Assembly: GCA_023264995.1 (NCBI GenBank)
Contig: JAHFUR010000019.1
Span: 17,439-81,438 of the forward strand
DNA: 64,000 nucleotides
Origin: Acidimicrobiia bacterium
Lineage (GTDB): Bacteria > Actinomycetota > Acidimicrobiia > Acidimicrobiales > AC-14
Direction of reading: 5' to 3'
Every line of letters starts with the position of its first letter. Position 1 is the first letter of the stretch. Positions 32,524-40,838 of this stretch are shown here, piece after piece. A model generated the notes under the pieces. It did no database searches and was not told where the DNA came from. It saw only the letters and a program-made list of their open reading frames with translations. The position numbers were made by a program, and so were the translations under genes.

Positions 32524-33181
32524 GGTCCCGGCCCGCGCCCGGCTCCTGCGCTTCGACGGGGCGGAACAGGTCCTCCACTGGGTCAACGCAAGCCTGTTCG
32601 GCGTCCTCATGGCCACGGCCGCGGTCCTCTACATCGGCCCCTTGAGCGCACTGGTCGGCCGGCGGGAACTTGTGCGCTATGCCCATGTGGTGTCCGGTCT
32701 GGCCCTGCCGTTCCCGCTGCTCGCCGCCCGCCTGGGGCCGTGGCGGCGGGCGTTCGTGGCCGACGTGCGGGCGCTGGCCCGCTTCGACGACGACGACCGG
32801 CGCTGGCTGCGGTCCCTCGGCCGGGCCAAGGGTGTGCGGATGGGCAAGTTCCACCCAGGCCAGAAGCTGAACGCGGCGTTCACCCTGGGCGCCATCGTGG
32901 TCATGCTGGCCACCGGGTCGATCATGCACTGGTTCCGCTTCTTCCCGGTCGAGTGGCGGACGGGGGCCACCTTCGTCCATGACTGGCTGGCGATCACGAT
33001 CGCCGTCGTGATCGCCGGCCACATCAAGATGGCCCTGTCCGACGCCGACGCCCGGCGGGGCATGAGCCAGGGGTGGGTGCCGACCATCTGGGCCCGCCGG
33101 CACCGGCCAAAGTGGTACGAGGAGATGACGGGGAAGTCGGCCCAGCCTGGCGCGGGCGGCCCGCCCACCCCGAGCGGCTAG
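32504..33181 (+). CDS. Cytochrome b561-type membrane electron carrier
   Basis: The 225-residue protein has four main membrane helices. Candidate haem-ligand histidines lie in the pattern of di-haem FdnI/b561 proteins: VLHWVNA, RYAHVVSG, IMHWFRF, FVHDWLAI and GHIKMAL. The start GTG overlaps the preceding molybdoenzyme gene by 20 bases, so the two proteins are made together and probably form a complex that links the quinone pool to the molybdenum centre. It is shorter than nitrate reductase NarI. A Pro/Gly-rich tail ends the protein. Confidence 0.85.
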   Translation: MTTARSEVPARARLLRFDGAEQVLHWVNASLFGVLMATAAVLYIGPLSALVGRRELVRYAHVVSGLALPFPLLAARLGPWRRAFVADVRALARFDDDDRRWLRSLGRAKGVRMGKFHPGQKLNAAFTLGAIVVMLATGSIMHWFRFFPVEWRTGATFVHDWLAITIAVVIAGHIKMALSDADARRGMSQGWVPTIWARRHRPKWYEEMTGKSAQPGAGGPPTPSG

Positions 33182-33190
33182 ACAGGTCGC

Positions 33191-34069
33191 GTGCTCGGCA
33201 CCATCTCCTACAACCCGATCGTGCGGATCCACATCGGGCCGCTGTCGATCTCGCCCCACGGGGTGTTCATCGCCATCGGGTTCATGGTGGGTGCCTGGTT
33301 CATGCTGCCCCAGTCCCGCAAGCGGGGCATGCCCGACGACGTCGTCTACCCGCTCTTCACGCTGGCCGCCATCGGGTCCCTCGTCGGCGCCCGGGTGGCC
33401 TACGTCCTCAACCACCTCGGCAACTACACGTCGTCCCCCCTCGACATCCTGCTCGTGTGGCAGGGCGGTATCTCCCTTCTCGGGGGCTTCTTCGGCGCCA
33501 TCGCCTTCGCCATCCCCCGGATGCGGCGGGAGAAGCTGTCGTTCTGGAAGGTCATGGACGCGGCGGCCCCGGGGATGGCGCTAGGCGTCGTCGTCGGCCG
33601 CACCGGCGACCTCATCATCGGCGACCACCTCGGGAAGGTGACCTCGTTCTTCCTGGGGTACCGCTGCCCGCCCGTGGGCATCGAGACCGGCTCGCCCTGC
33701 GCGCCGACCGCCCTGATGAGCCGCACGCCGGGGGCCATCGTCCACCAGACCGCCCTCTATGACCAGATCCTGGCCTTCGTGCTGCTGCTGGTCCTCATCC
33801 GGCTGCGGCGCAAGGTCCATTTCGACGGGTTCCTCATCGTCGTCTTCGGGTTGGGGTACGGGATGAACCGGGTGCTCGAGGATTTCCTTCGGGAGGACAC
33901 CCGCCGGTTCGGCCTCACCGCCAGCCAGTGGACGGCCCTTCTCACCGTCTCCCTGTGCCTCTACGTGCTGACCGTGCGCCGGCGGACGCCCCGCTGGGGC
34001 CGCTGGGACGAATCCCCGGCGCCAGCCGCGTCTACCGTGATGGAGGAGGACCACGGCCCCGGGCCGTGA
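33191..34069 (+). CDS. lgt: Prolipoprotein diacylglyceryl transferase
   Basis: The 292-residue, seven-helix membrane enzyme has the Lgt blocks IGPLSISPHGVFIAIGFMVG, GARVAYVL, GGISLLGGFFG, and GVVVGRTGDLIIGDHLG, where the Arg of GR-x-G-(N/D) is essential. It transfers diacylglycerol from phosphatidylglycerol to the lipobox cysteine of prelipoproteins, the first step of lipoprotein maturation. The window's own lipoproteins (59230-59820 and 62835-63668) are potential substrates. The GTG start lies 9 bases after the cytochrome b stop. Confidence 0.93.
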   Translation: MLGTISYNPIVRIHIGPLSISPHGVFIAIGFMVGAWFMLPQSRKRGMPDDVVYPLFTLAAIGSLVGARVAYVLNHLGNYTSSPLDILLVWQGGISLLGGFFGAIAFAIPRMRREKLSFWKVMDAAAPGMALGVVVGRTGDLIIGDHLGKVTSFFLGYRCPPVGIETGSPCAPTALMSRTPGAIVHQTALYDQILAFVLLLVLIRLRRKVHFDGFLIVVFGLGYGMNRVLEDFLREDTRRFGLTASQWTALLTVSLCLYVLTVRRRTPRWGRWDESPAPAASTVMEEDHGPGP

Positions 34070-34096
34070 TCAGGCAGTCGACAAGAGGAGAGAGCC

Positions 34097-34351
34097 GTGG
34101 AGATCCGCATCGGGGTCACCTATTCGCCCAAAGAGATCGAGATCGACCTGGCCGACGACATCACCGGCGACGAGCTGGTGGAGAAGATCAGCGCCTCGGT
34201 GGGCGAAGAGGGGTCCATGCTGTGGCTCAGCGACCGCAAGGGCCGGCGGGTGGGCATTCCCACGGCCAAGCTGTCGTACGTGGAGATCGGCGCCCCTCGC
34301 ACCGAACGGCGGGTGGGGTTCACGCCGTCGGTCACGACGATCTCTCCGTGA
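34097..34351 (+). CDS. DUF3107 family small protein
   Basis: The 84-residue beta-rich protein starts MEIRIGVTYSPKEIEIDL and ends RRVGFTPSVTT, matching the actinobacteria-specific DUF3107 family over its full length. The function is unknown. A good ribosome site, AAGAGGAGAG, lies before the GTG. It precedes the two ArsA/Get3-type ATPase genes by 7 bases and may be translated in the same mRNA. Confidence 0.88.
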   Translation: MEIRIGVTYSPKEIEIDLADDITGDELVEKISASVGEEGSMLWLSDRKGRRVGIPTAKLSYVEIGAPRTERRVGFTPSVTTISP

Positions 34352-34358
34352 GACGTCG

Positions 34359-35309
34359 TTGACCGTCGACCTCCTCGACCGGCGGCTGCTGTTCGTCACG
34401 GGCAAGGGGGGTGTCGGGAAGAGCACGACCGCCGCCGCACTGGCCCTGCTGGGGGCGACGCGAGGCAAGCGCACCCTGGCCTGCGAGGTCGATGCCAAGG
34501 GGGACCTGGCCGACTTCTTCGAGACGACGCGCCCGGCGTTCGAGGCCCACAAGGTGGCGTCGAACCTGTGGCTCATGGCCATGGACACCGAGGCCTCCCT
34601 GCGTGAGTACCTGCACCTCCAGCTGCGGCTGCCCACCGTCGCCCGGCTGGGCCCGCTGGCCCGGATCTTCGACTTCGTCTCCACCGCCGCGCCCGGGGTG
34701 CGCGAGATCCTCACCGTCGGCAAGATCGGCTGGGAGGTCCGCGAGCGCCACTACGACCTGGTCGTCGTCGATGCCCCGGCCACCGGCCACATCGTGGGCC
34801 AGCTCACCGCCCCCCAGGCCATCAACGACCTGGTCCGGGTCGGCCAGGTCCGCGAGCAGACGGGGTGGCTGGCCGACCTCCTCGCCGACGCCGCCACTAC
34901 CGGCCTGGTGGTCGTGACCACGCCCGAGGAGATGCCGGTCAACGAGACGATCGAGCTGGTGGCAAGGGTCCGGTCCGAGACCCGCATTGACGTGGCGGCC
35001 ATCGTCGTCAACCGGGTGCTGCCCGAGCTGTTCAGCGGCGCCGACGAGGCCGTCTTCGAGCGCTTGGCCGAGCCGGCACTGTCCGACCGCCTGGCCGATG
35101 CCGTCCGGGGCCCGGTCGGGCCGGTCCTGGACGCGGCCCGTCTGGCCGTCACCCTCCGCCGGACCCGAGCCGGGCACCTCGACCGGCTCCGGGATTCGCT
35201 CGGACCGTCAGTGCCCCTCCTCTACGTGCCCTACCTGTTCACCCGCGGCCATGGCCTGCGCACGACCGGCCAGGTTGCCCAGGCCCTGAGCGACGAGCTC
35301 GGGTATTGA
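34359..35309 (+). CDS. ArsA/Get3-family ATPase, first of a tandem pair
   Basis: This 316-residue deviant-Walker ATPase has GKGGVGKST at 15-23, with the signature lysine Lys16 that reaches across the dimer. It also has VVVDAPATGH (switch region) and a C-terminal LLYVPYLFTRGHG. Get3/ArsA proteins work as dimers or tandem pseudo-dimers in membrane-protein targeting or oxyanion handling. Actinobacteria often encode two adjacent single-domain copies, as here. The start is TTG at 34359. The stop overlaps the next gene (TTGA). Confidence 0.85.
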   Translation: MTVDLLDRRLLFVTGKGGVGKSTTAAALALLGATRGKRTLACEVDAKGDLADFFETTRPAFEAHKVASNLWLMAMDTEASLREYLHLQLRLPTVARLGPLARIFDFVSTAAPGVREILTVGKIGWEVRERHYDLVVVDAPATGHIVGQLTAPQAINDLVRVGQVREQTGWLADLLADAATTGLVVVTTPEEMPVNETIELVARVRSETRIDVAAIVVNRVLPELFSGADEAVFERLAEPALSDRLADAVRGPVGPVLDAARLAVTLRRTRAGHLDRLRDSLGPSVPLLYVPYLFTRGHGLRTTGQVAQALSDELGY

Positions 35310-36457
35310 GCTCGCTGGAGCAGCTGCTGGCGGCCAAGGAGATCGCCATCTGCTGCGGCGCCGGCGGCGTGGGCAAGACCACCACAGCGGCGGCCGCCGC
35401 GGCGATGGCCGCCGTCTCCCTCGGCGGCAAGGTGCTGGTGCTGACCGTGGACCCGGCTCGCCGGCTGGCCGACGCACTGGGGATGGAGGAGCTCGGCAAC
35501 GTCGAAGTCCGGGTCCCCGGCTCGGTGATGGCCGCAGCTGGCGTGGAACCGCGCGGCGAGCTGTGGGCGGCCATGCTCGACGCCAAGCAGTCCTGGGACG
35601 AGCTGGTGCGCCGCCACGCCCCCGACGACGCCACCGTGTCGCGCATCCTCGACAACCCCCTCTACCAGAACATCTCCGGGCGTTTCGCCCAGGGCAACGA
35701 GTACATCGCCATGGAGCGGCTGTACGAGATCCACCGCACCGGCACCTACGACTTGATCGTCGTGGACACTCCGCCGACCCGCCACGCCCTGGACTTCCTG
35801 GAGGCGCCCGACCGGATGGCCGAGTTCTTCTCGAGCCGCCTCCTGCGCTGGCTGACCGCACCGGCCCGGTCGCGCATGCTCACCCTGGCCAGCCGGCCCT
35901 TCTACCAGGTGGCCGACCGGGTCCTCGGGTCGCAGTTCCTCCAGGACATCGCCGAGTTCTTCCTGCTCTTCCAGACCATGTACGACGGCTTCGTCGAGCG
36001 GTCGCAGGCGGTGAAACGGCTGGTCCACGGCCGACGTACCACCTTCATCGTGGTGAGCACGCTGGAGGTCACGCCGCTGCGGGAGGCCCAGTTCTTCATG
36101 GACGCGCTGGCGGGTCTCGGCCTCCACCCGGGTGCCCTCGTGCTCAACAAGGCCCTCCCGGCCTACCTGCTCGACGCTGGCGCCACCCGGGTCTCGGAGC
36201 GGCTCCGGGCCGATGGGCCGGCGCTGGCCGCCGTGCTGGGGGGCGATGCCGGCGAGCCGGCGGCGGTGGCGCGCGTGCTGCGCGAGGTGGGGGAGAGCTT
36301 TCTGAACTTCGGGGTGGTGGCCAAGCGGGAGGCCGAGCAGCGGACCGAGCTGGCCTCACGGCCCGACGTCGTCGTGACGGTCCCGTTCTTCGACACCGAC
36401 ATCTACGACCTGGGCGGCCTGCTCCGCCTGGGCCGGTCGCTCTGGTCGGGCGGGTAG
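35306..36457 (+). CDS. ArsA/Get3-family ATPase, second of a tandem pair
   Basis: The 383-residue ATPase has the P-loop GAGGVGKTT at 18-26. The position of the signature lysine is Ala19, unlike its neighbour. It has LIVVDTPPTRHALDFL in the switch II area and a longer helical subdomain (about 165-270), possibly the client-binding part. TTG start overlaps the first copy by four bases, so near 1:1 synthesis and a heterodimer are plausible. No arsenical resistance genes and no metal-binding cysteine pair of true ArsA are visible nearby. Confidence 0.85.
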   Translation: MSSLEQLLAAKEIAICCGAGGVGKTTTAAAAAAMAAVSLGGKVLVLTVDPARRLADALGMEELGNVEVRVPGSVMAAAGVEPRGELWAAMLDAKQSWDELVRRHAPDDATVSRILDNPLYQNISGRFAQGNEYIAMERLYEIHRTGTYDLIVVDTPPTRHALDFLEAPDRMAEFFSSRLLRWLTAPARSRMLTLASRPFYQVADRVLGSQFLQDIAEFFLLFQTMYDGFVERSQAVKRLVHGRRTTFIVVSTLEVTPLREAQFFMDALAGLGLHPGALVLNKALPAYLLDAGATRVSERLRADGPALAAVLGGDAGEPAAVARVLREVGESFLNFGVVAKREAEQRTELASRPDVVVTVPFFDTDIYDLGGLLRLGRSLWSGG

Positions 36458-36460
36458 CGC

Positions 36461-37933
36461 GTGGCTGGCCTGGCCGAGCTGGCCCGCTCGATCGGTTTGG
36501 AGGCGCCCGTCGTGGGCCACCTCCAGCGGTTGGTCGCGTCCTGGGGGTTGCTCTCGGACCTCTCCTTCTCGGACCTCCTGCTCTACGCCCCGTCGGTACG
36601 GGGTGACGCGTCCACCTTCACCATCCTCGGTCAGGTCCGGCCCACCACCAGCCAGACCTTGTACCTCGACGACGAGGTCGGCCGGGTGCCGGTCGCCGCC
36701 GACGTACCGCTCGTCGGCCGGGCGTGGAAGCTCGGCGAGATCATCAACGGCGAGGCCACGGTCCAGGCCCGGGGCGAGATCGCCACCATCCAATGCATCC
36801 CGGTGCGGTGGAAGGAGTCCGTGGTCGCGGTGCTGGCCAGGGCGGCCGCGCCACTGGTTGGCCGTCGGCCTGGCGAGCTCGAACGGGTCTACGTCGAGAT
36901 GTTCGACGGGTTCGCCCGCATGATCACCGCCGGCGAGTTCCCGTTCGGTGCCGAGGAGACCGAGGTGGACGAGGCGCCCCGTGTCGGCGACGGCGTGGCC
37001 CGGCTCGACGCCTTGGCCCGGGTCGACTTCGTGTCGCCCAACTTCGTGTCTGCCCTGCACCGGATGGGCCTGCACGGCAACACCCAGGGTGCGCGGCTGG
37101 GCGAGCTGGGTTTCGACGAGTCGCCGGTGCGGGCGGCGTACGCCATCGGCCTGCCCATCACCCAGGAGATCGAGCGCAGGGACGTGATCGTGCTCCTGCG
37201 CTGCATCCCCTTCCTGGAGCACGGCCGGGTCACCGGCGCCGTCGTCCTGCTGCGCGACGTCTCCGACCTGCGCCGGCGGGACCGCCTGCTCGTTTCCAAG
37301 GACGCCACCATCCGGGAGATCCACCACCGGGTGAAGAACAACCTGCAGACCATCTCGTCACTGCTGCGCCTCCAGGGCCGCCGCCTGGAATCGGCCGAGG
37401 CCCGAGCGGTGCTCGAGGAGTCGGTGCGACGTATCCGCTCCATCGCCCTGGTCCACGAGACGCTGTCGGCCGGCGCCAGCCAGGAAGTGGACTTCGGCGA
37501 CATCGTCCGCCAGCTCGTGAGGATGGTCGGCGAGGGCATCGGGTCCGACGAACGGCCGGTGCGGTTGGTCGTGATGGGCGACCCGGGCGAGGTGCGGGCT
37601 GAGGTGGCCACGCCGCTCGCCCTCGTGCTGACCGAGCTCCTGCAGAACGCCCTGGAGCACGGGTTCCCGGCTGACCGCTTCGCCGACCGGCTGGAACCGG
37701 CGCGTGTGGTCGTGTCCCTGGCCAACGACGGGACCCGCCTGCTCGTCGGCGTGGCCGACAACGGCGTCGGCCTGCCGGCCGGCTCCGTGCTCGACGGGCC
37801 GACCTTGGGGCTGACGATCGTGCGGGCGCTCGTGACCACCGATCTCAACGGCACCATCACCATGGAGAGCGCCGGCGGCACGATCGTGCGGGTCGCCGTC
37901 CCCGTCGAGCCGTCGGCGACCGCCCTGGGCTGA
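36461..37933 (+). CDS. pdtaS: PdtaS-type sensor histidine kinase
   Basis: The 490-residue soluble kinase has an N-terminal GAF-like domain (about 1-155), a PAS domain (about 175-275), and a HisKA_2 dimerisation helix with the twin phospho-acceptor histidines His288-His289 (EIHHRVKNNLQT). An HWE/HisKA_2-type ATPase domain follows (TELLQNALEHGF, VADNGVGLPAG). This is the architecture of mycobacterial PdtaS, which signals to the RNA-binding antiterminator PdtaR. No PdtaR gene is adjacent. The GTG start lies 4 bases after the ArsA pair. A WhiB1-like gene nearby mirrors the mycobacterial whiB1-pdtaS neighbourhood. Confidence 0.88.
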   Translation: MAGLAELARSIGLEAPVVGHLQRLVASWGLLSDLSFSDLLLYAPSVRGDASTFTILGQVRPTTSQTLYLDDEVGRVPVAADVPLVGRAWKLGEIINGEATVQARGEIATIQCIPVRWKESVVAVLARAAAPLVGRRPGELERVYVEMFDGFARMITAGEFPFGAEETEVDEAPRVGDGVARLDALARVDFVSPNFVSALHRMGLHGNTQGARLGELGFDESPVRAAYAIGLPITQEIERRDVIVLLRCIPFLEHGRVTGAVVLLRDVSDLRRRDRLLVSKDATIREIHHRVKNNLQTISSLLRLQGRRLESAEARAVLEESVRRIRSIALVHETLSAGASQEVDFGDIVRQLVRMVGEGIGSDERPVRLVVMGDPGEVRAEVATPLALVLTELLQNALEHGFPADRFADRLEPARVVVSLANDGTRLLVGVADNGVGLPAGSVLDGPTLGLTIVRALVTTDLNGTITMESAGGTIVRVAVPVEPSATALG

Positions 37934-37942
37934 GCCCCAGGG
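37923..37942 (+). terminator. Hairpin overlapping the pdtaS stop
   Basis: CCCTGGG (37923-37929) pairs with CCCAGGG (37936-37942) across a 6-base loop that contains the stop. The sequence CCGCCCTGGGCTGAG is repeated 30 bases downstream, so a second partly competing fold is possible. Confidence 0.45.
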
Positions 37943-37978
37943 CCAATGGCACCGCCCTGGGCTGAGGCCGGCGGGCAC

Positions 37979-37991
37979 CGTACTTAGTACG
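37979..37991. promoter_or_regulatory. Palindrome in the MMPL promoter region
   Basis: CGTAC-TTA-GTACG is a perfect palindrome 42 bases before the MMPL start. TACGAT (37988-37993) overlaps its right arm and could be the -10 box, so a bound repressor would block the promoter. Confidence 0.45.
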
Positions 37992-38032
37992 ATCCGAACC
38001 ACACCCTGGCTGGTCACTTCCGGAGGTACCCC

Positions 38033-40339
38033 TTGTTCGGTCGTCTCGGTTCCTTCTGTTACCGCTGCCGGCGGCTGGTCGGCGTGCTCTGGGCCCTGGC
38101 CCTGGTCGTCCTCGGCTCGGCCCAGGGGGCGATCGGCACCTCCTTCCAGGACAAGTTCACCCTTCCCGACGTCGAGAGCCGCACCGGCTTCGACCTCCTG
38201 GACAAGCACTTCGGCGGCCAGGGCACCGGTCTTTCCGGGACGATCGTGTTCCGCGCCGACCAGGGCGTGAACGACCCGCGGGTCAAGGCCGGCATGGAGG
38301 CACTGTTTGCCAAGGTCGACGCGCGAGACGACGTGAAGATCGGGAGCCCGTACGCGCCCGGCGGCGACCGCCAGATCGCCGCCCCGCCCAGCGCCGACGC
38401 CGGCAAGATCGCCTTCGCCACCCTGGAGATGCCCCAGGACACGCCCCTCAAGTCGACCCTGGCCGTCTCCAAGGAGATCCGGGCGGCGGTGCCCACCGAC
38501 GTCCCCGGCCTCCACGTGGAGATCGGCGGGGCGTCGTTCGCCAAGTTCGCCGCCCCGAACTCCGAGACGCTCGGCATCGCCTTCGCCGTGGTCATCCTCA
38601 TCCTGGCCTTCGGGTCGGTGCTGGCCATGGGCCTGCCCGTGGGGGTGGCGCTGGCCGGCATCGGCGTGGGCACCATCCTGGTCGGCTTCGTCTCCCAGGT
38701 GCTGACCCTGCCCAACTTCGCCACCATCCTCGGGGTGATGATCGGCCTGGGCGTCGGCATCGACTACGCCCTCTTCATCGTGACCCGGTACCGCGAGAGC
38801 CTGCACAAGGGCCATACCGTCGAGGAGTCCATCTCCATCGCCCTCGACACCGCCGGCCGGGCTGTGACGTTCGCCGGCACGACGGTCGTCATCTCCCTGC
38901 TCGGCATGCTCACCATGCAGGTCAGCTTCGTCACCGGGCTGGCCGTCGGCGCGGCCACGGTGGTGGCCGTGACCGTTGTCTCGTCCCTGACCCTGCTCCC
39001 GGCGCTCCTCGGTTTCGCCGGCCAGCGGGTCAACGTCACCCGGTGGCGCGGCCTGATCGCCGCCGGCCTGGTGGCGGTGGCGCTCGTCGGCGTGGGGCTC
39101 AAGGTGTCGCCGCTGATGGCCGGGCTCCCTCTGGCCGCCGTGGTACTCGCCGCCAGCTTCGCCTACGCCCCGCTGCGCCGGGAAGTGCCCCGCTTCGGCC
39201 AGAAGCCCATCCGGGAAACCCTGTCCTACCGCTGGAGCCGGTTCATCCAACACCGGCCGTGGCAGACCGCGATCGGCGGCGCCGTCGTCCTGGTCGTCCT
39301 GTCGCTACCGGTGCTCGGGATGCGGCTGGGCTTCGCCGACGAGGGGAACTTTGCCAAGGAGACGACGACCCGGAAGGCCTACGACTTGCTGGTGGCCGGC
39401 TTCGGGCCGGGCTTCAACGGCACGCTGATCCTCGTGGCCGAGGTCCCGGCGGGCACGCAGGCCGCGGCGCTGAAGCCGATCACCGACGCGGTTGCCGCCG
39501 ACCCGGGCGTGGTCTTCGTGTCGCCGGCCACCCTTGACAACCCGGCGTCGCCCACCGCCGTCCTCTGGCGGCTCGTCCCCCGGACGGCACCCCAGGATGC
39601 GGCGACGACCCAACTGGTCAACCGCCTCCGGGACAAGGTCCTCCCGGGTGCCGAGCAGCAGGCGAAGATCCACGTGGCCGTGACCGGGGCGGTGGCGGTC
39701 CAGACCGATTTCTCCGACTACCTCTCCGCCCGGCTCCCGCTGTTCTTCGCCGCCGTGCTCGGGCTGTCGTTCCTGCTCCTGATGACCGTGTTCCGCTCGG
39801 TGCTCGTGCCCCTGAAGGCCGTGCTGATGAACCTGCTGTCGATCGGCGCCGCCTACGGCATCACTGTGGCCGTGTTCCAGTGGGGCTGGTTGAGCAGCCT
39901 CACAGGCGTCGAGCCGGCGCCTATCGAGCCCTTCATGCCGATGATGCTCTTTGCCATCGTCTTCGGCCTGTCCATGGACTACGAGGTGTTCCTGCTGTCG
40001 CGCGTGCGGGAGGAGTGGCTGCGCACCGGCGACAGCCGCACGTCGGTGGCCGACGGCCTGGCTGCGACGGCGCGGGTCATCACCGCGGCAGCGGCGATCA
40101 TGGTCTTCCTCTTCGGCAGCTTCCTGCTCGAGGCCGACCGCACGATCAAGCTGTTCGGCATGGGCCTGGCCGTGGCCGTACTGCTCGACGCCACGGTGAT
40201 CCGCCTGCTGCTGGTGCCGGCCACCATGGAGCTCCTCGGCGACAGGAACTGGTGGTTCCCCCGGTGGCTCGACCGCACCCTCCCGAAGGTCAACGTGGAG
40301 GGGGCCCCGGAGCCCGATCCCCAGCTCCAGCCGGTCTGA
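38033..40339 (+). CDS. MMPL/RND family transporter
   Basis: The 768-residue protein has the classic two-fold RND layout. Helix 1 (about 15-35) is followed by a porter domain (about 40-180) and helices 2-6 with GLGVGIDYALFIVTRYRE, whose Asp-Tyr pair is the proton relay. A second porter loop (about 435-560) and helices 8-12 with FGLSMDYEVFLLSRVREEW follow. It probably exports lipids or lipophilic compounds across the membrane. The TTG start is set by GGAGGT 5-10 bases upstream and the family opening FGRLG. A palindrome upstream suggests local repression. Confidence 0.9.
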   Translation: MFGRLGSFCYRCRRLVGVLWALALVVLGSAQGAIGTSFQDKFTLPDVESRTGFDLLDKHFGGQGTGLSGTIVFRADQGVNDPRVKAGMEALFAKVDARDDVKIGSPYAPGGDRQIAAPPSADAGKIAFATLEMPQDTPLKSTLAVSKEIRAAVPTDVPGLHVEIGGASFAKFAAPNSETLGIAFAVVILILAFGSVLAMGLPVGVALAGIGVGTILVGFVSQVLTLPNFATILGVMIGLGVGIDYALFIVTRYRESLHKGHTVEESISIALDTAGRAVTFAGTTVVISLLGMLTMQVSFVTGLAVGAATVVAVTVVSSLTLLPALLGFAGQRVNVTRWRGLIAAGLVAVALVGVGLKVSPLMAGLPLAAVVLAASFAYAPLRREVPRFGQKPIRETLSYRWSRFIQHRPWQTAIGGAVVLVVLSLPVLGMRLGFADEGNFAKETTTRKAYDLLVAGFGPGFNGTLILVAEVPAGTQAAALKPITDAVAADPGVVFVSPATLDNPASPTAVLWRLVPRTAPQDAATTQLVNRLRDKVLPGAEQQAKIHVAVTGAVAVQTDFSDYLSARLPLFFAAVLGLSFLLLMTVFRSVLVPLKAVLMNLLSIGAAYGITVAVFQWGWLSSLTGVEPAPIEPFMPMMLFAIVFGLSMDYEVFLLSRVREEWLRTGDSRTSVADGLAATARVITAAAAIMVFLFGSFLLEADRTIKLFGMGLAVAVLLDATVIRLLLVPATMELLGDRNWWFPRWLDRTLPKVNVEGAPEPDPQLQPV

Positions 40340-40389
40340 GCCCGGTTGGGGACCAGCTCAGCCCGGGGGCCGCGGCGCCCGGTGCCGGA

Positions 40390-40680
40390 CTAGCTGGCCC
40401 GCCGGCGGCGGGCCAGCCACGCCTTGCGCAGCTTGCGCCGTTCCTCCTCGGAGGTGGCACCCCAGACGCCGGCCTCCTGGTTGGTGGCGAGGGCGAACTC
40501 GAGACAGTCGTCGCGCGCCTCGCACAGGCGGCACACGGCCTTGGCCGCCTCGATCTGGTCGAGGGCGGAGCCGGTGGTGCCGACGGGAAAGAACAGGTCC
40601 GGGTCGGTGTCCCGGCAGGAGGCGCGCCGGCGCCAGTCGTCCACGTCCCACTCGTACGGGCGATTCCAGATGAGGGCCAC
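40390..40680 (-). CDS. whiB1: WhiB family Fe-S regulator (WhiB1-like)
   Basis: This 96-residue protein has the four cluster-binding cysteines Cys22, Cys50, Cys53 and Cys59 (CX27CX2CX5C), the GVWGA beta-turn at 71-75 and a basic C-terminal DNA-contact helix rich in Arg/Lys. These are all the WhiB hallmarks. The opening DWRRRASCRDTDPDLFFP is WhiB1/WblE-like. It should bind an NO-sensitive [4Fe-4S] cluster and contact the primary sigma factor. The GTG start has GGAGGTGCT before it. A perfect CRP-type palindrome lies about 43 bases upstream and a second about 140 bases upstream. Confidence 0.93.
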   Translation of the reverse strand: MALIWNRPYEWDVDDWRRRASCRDTDPDLFFPVGTTGSALDQIEAAKAVCRLCEARDDCLEFALATNQEAGVWGATSEEERRKLRKAWLARRRRAS

Positions 40681-40722
40681 AGCACCTCCGCTTTCGCGGT
40701 CTTTAGAACGTCGACAGAAGTC

Positions 40723-40740
40723 TTGTGAATGTGTTCACAA
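40723..40740. promoter_or_regulatory. CRP/FNR-type operator upstream of whiB1
   Basis: TTGTGAATGTGTTCACAA is a perfect palindrome (7+4+7). It matches the CRP consensus TGTGA-N6-TCACA at every fixed position. It is centred about 51 bases before the whiB1 start codon on the minus strand. Confidence 0.75.
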
Positions 40741-40820
40741 ACTGGGAGCCACGCAACGGGGTTGGATCTGCGAAGGGCTCAGCGCTCAGGATATGCCGGG
40801 TTTGGCTCCTCGACAAGGGT

Positions 40821-40838
40821 TTGTGAATGTTTTCTCAA
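40821..40838. promoter_or_regulatory. Second CRP-type operator
   Basis: This copy has the same left half (TTGTGAATGT) and TTCTCAA on the right, one mismatch from the palindrome. Its centre is 98 bases from the first site. It overlaps the last bases of the diacylglycerol kinase gene by 4 bases. Confidence 0.6.
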
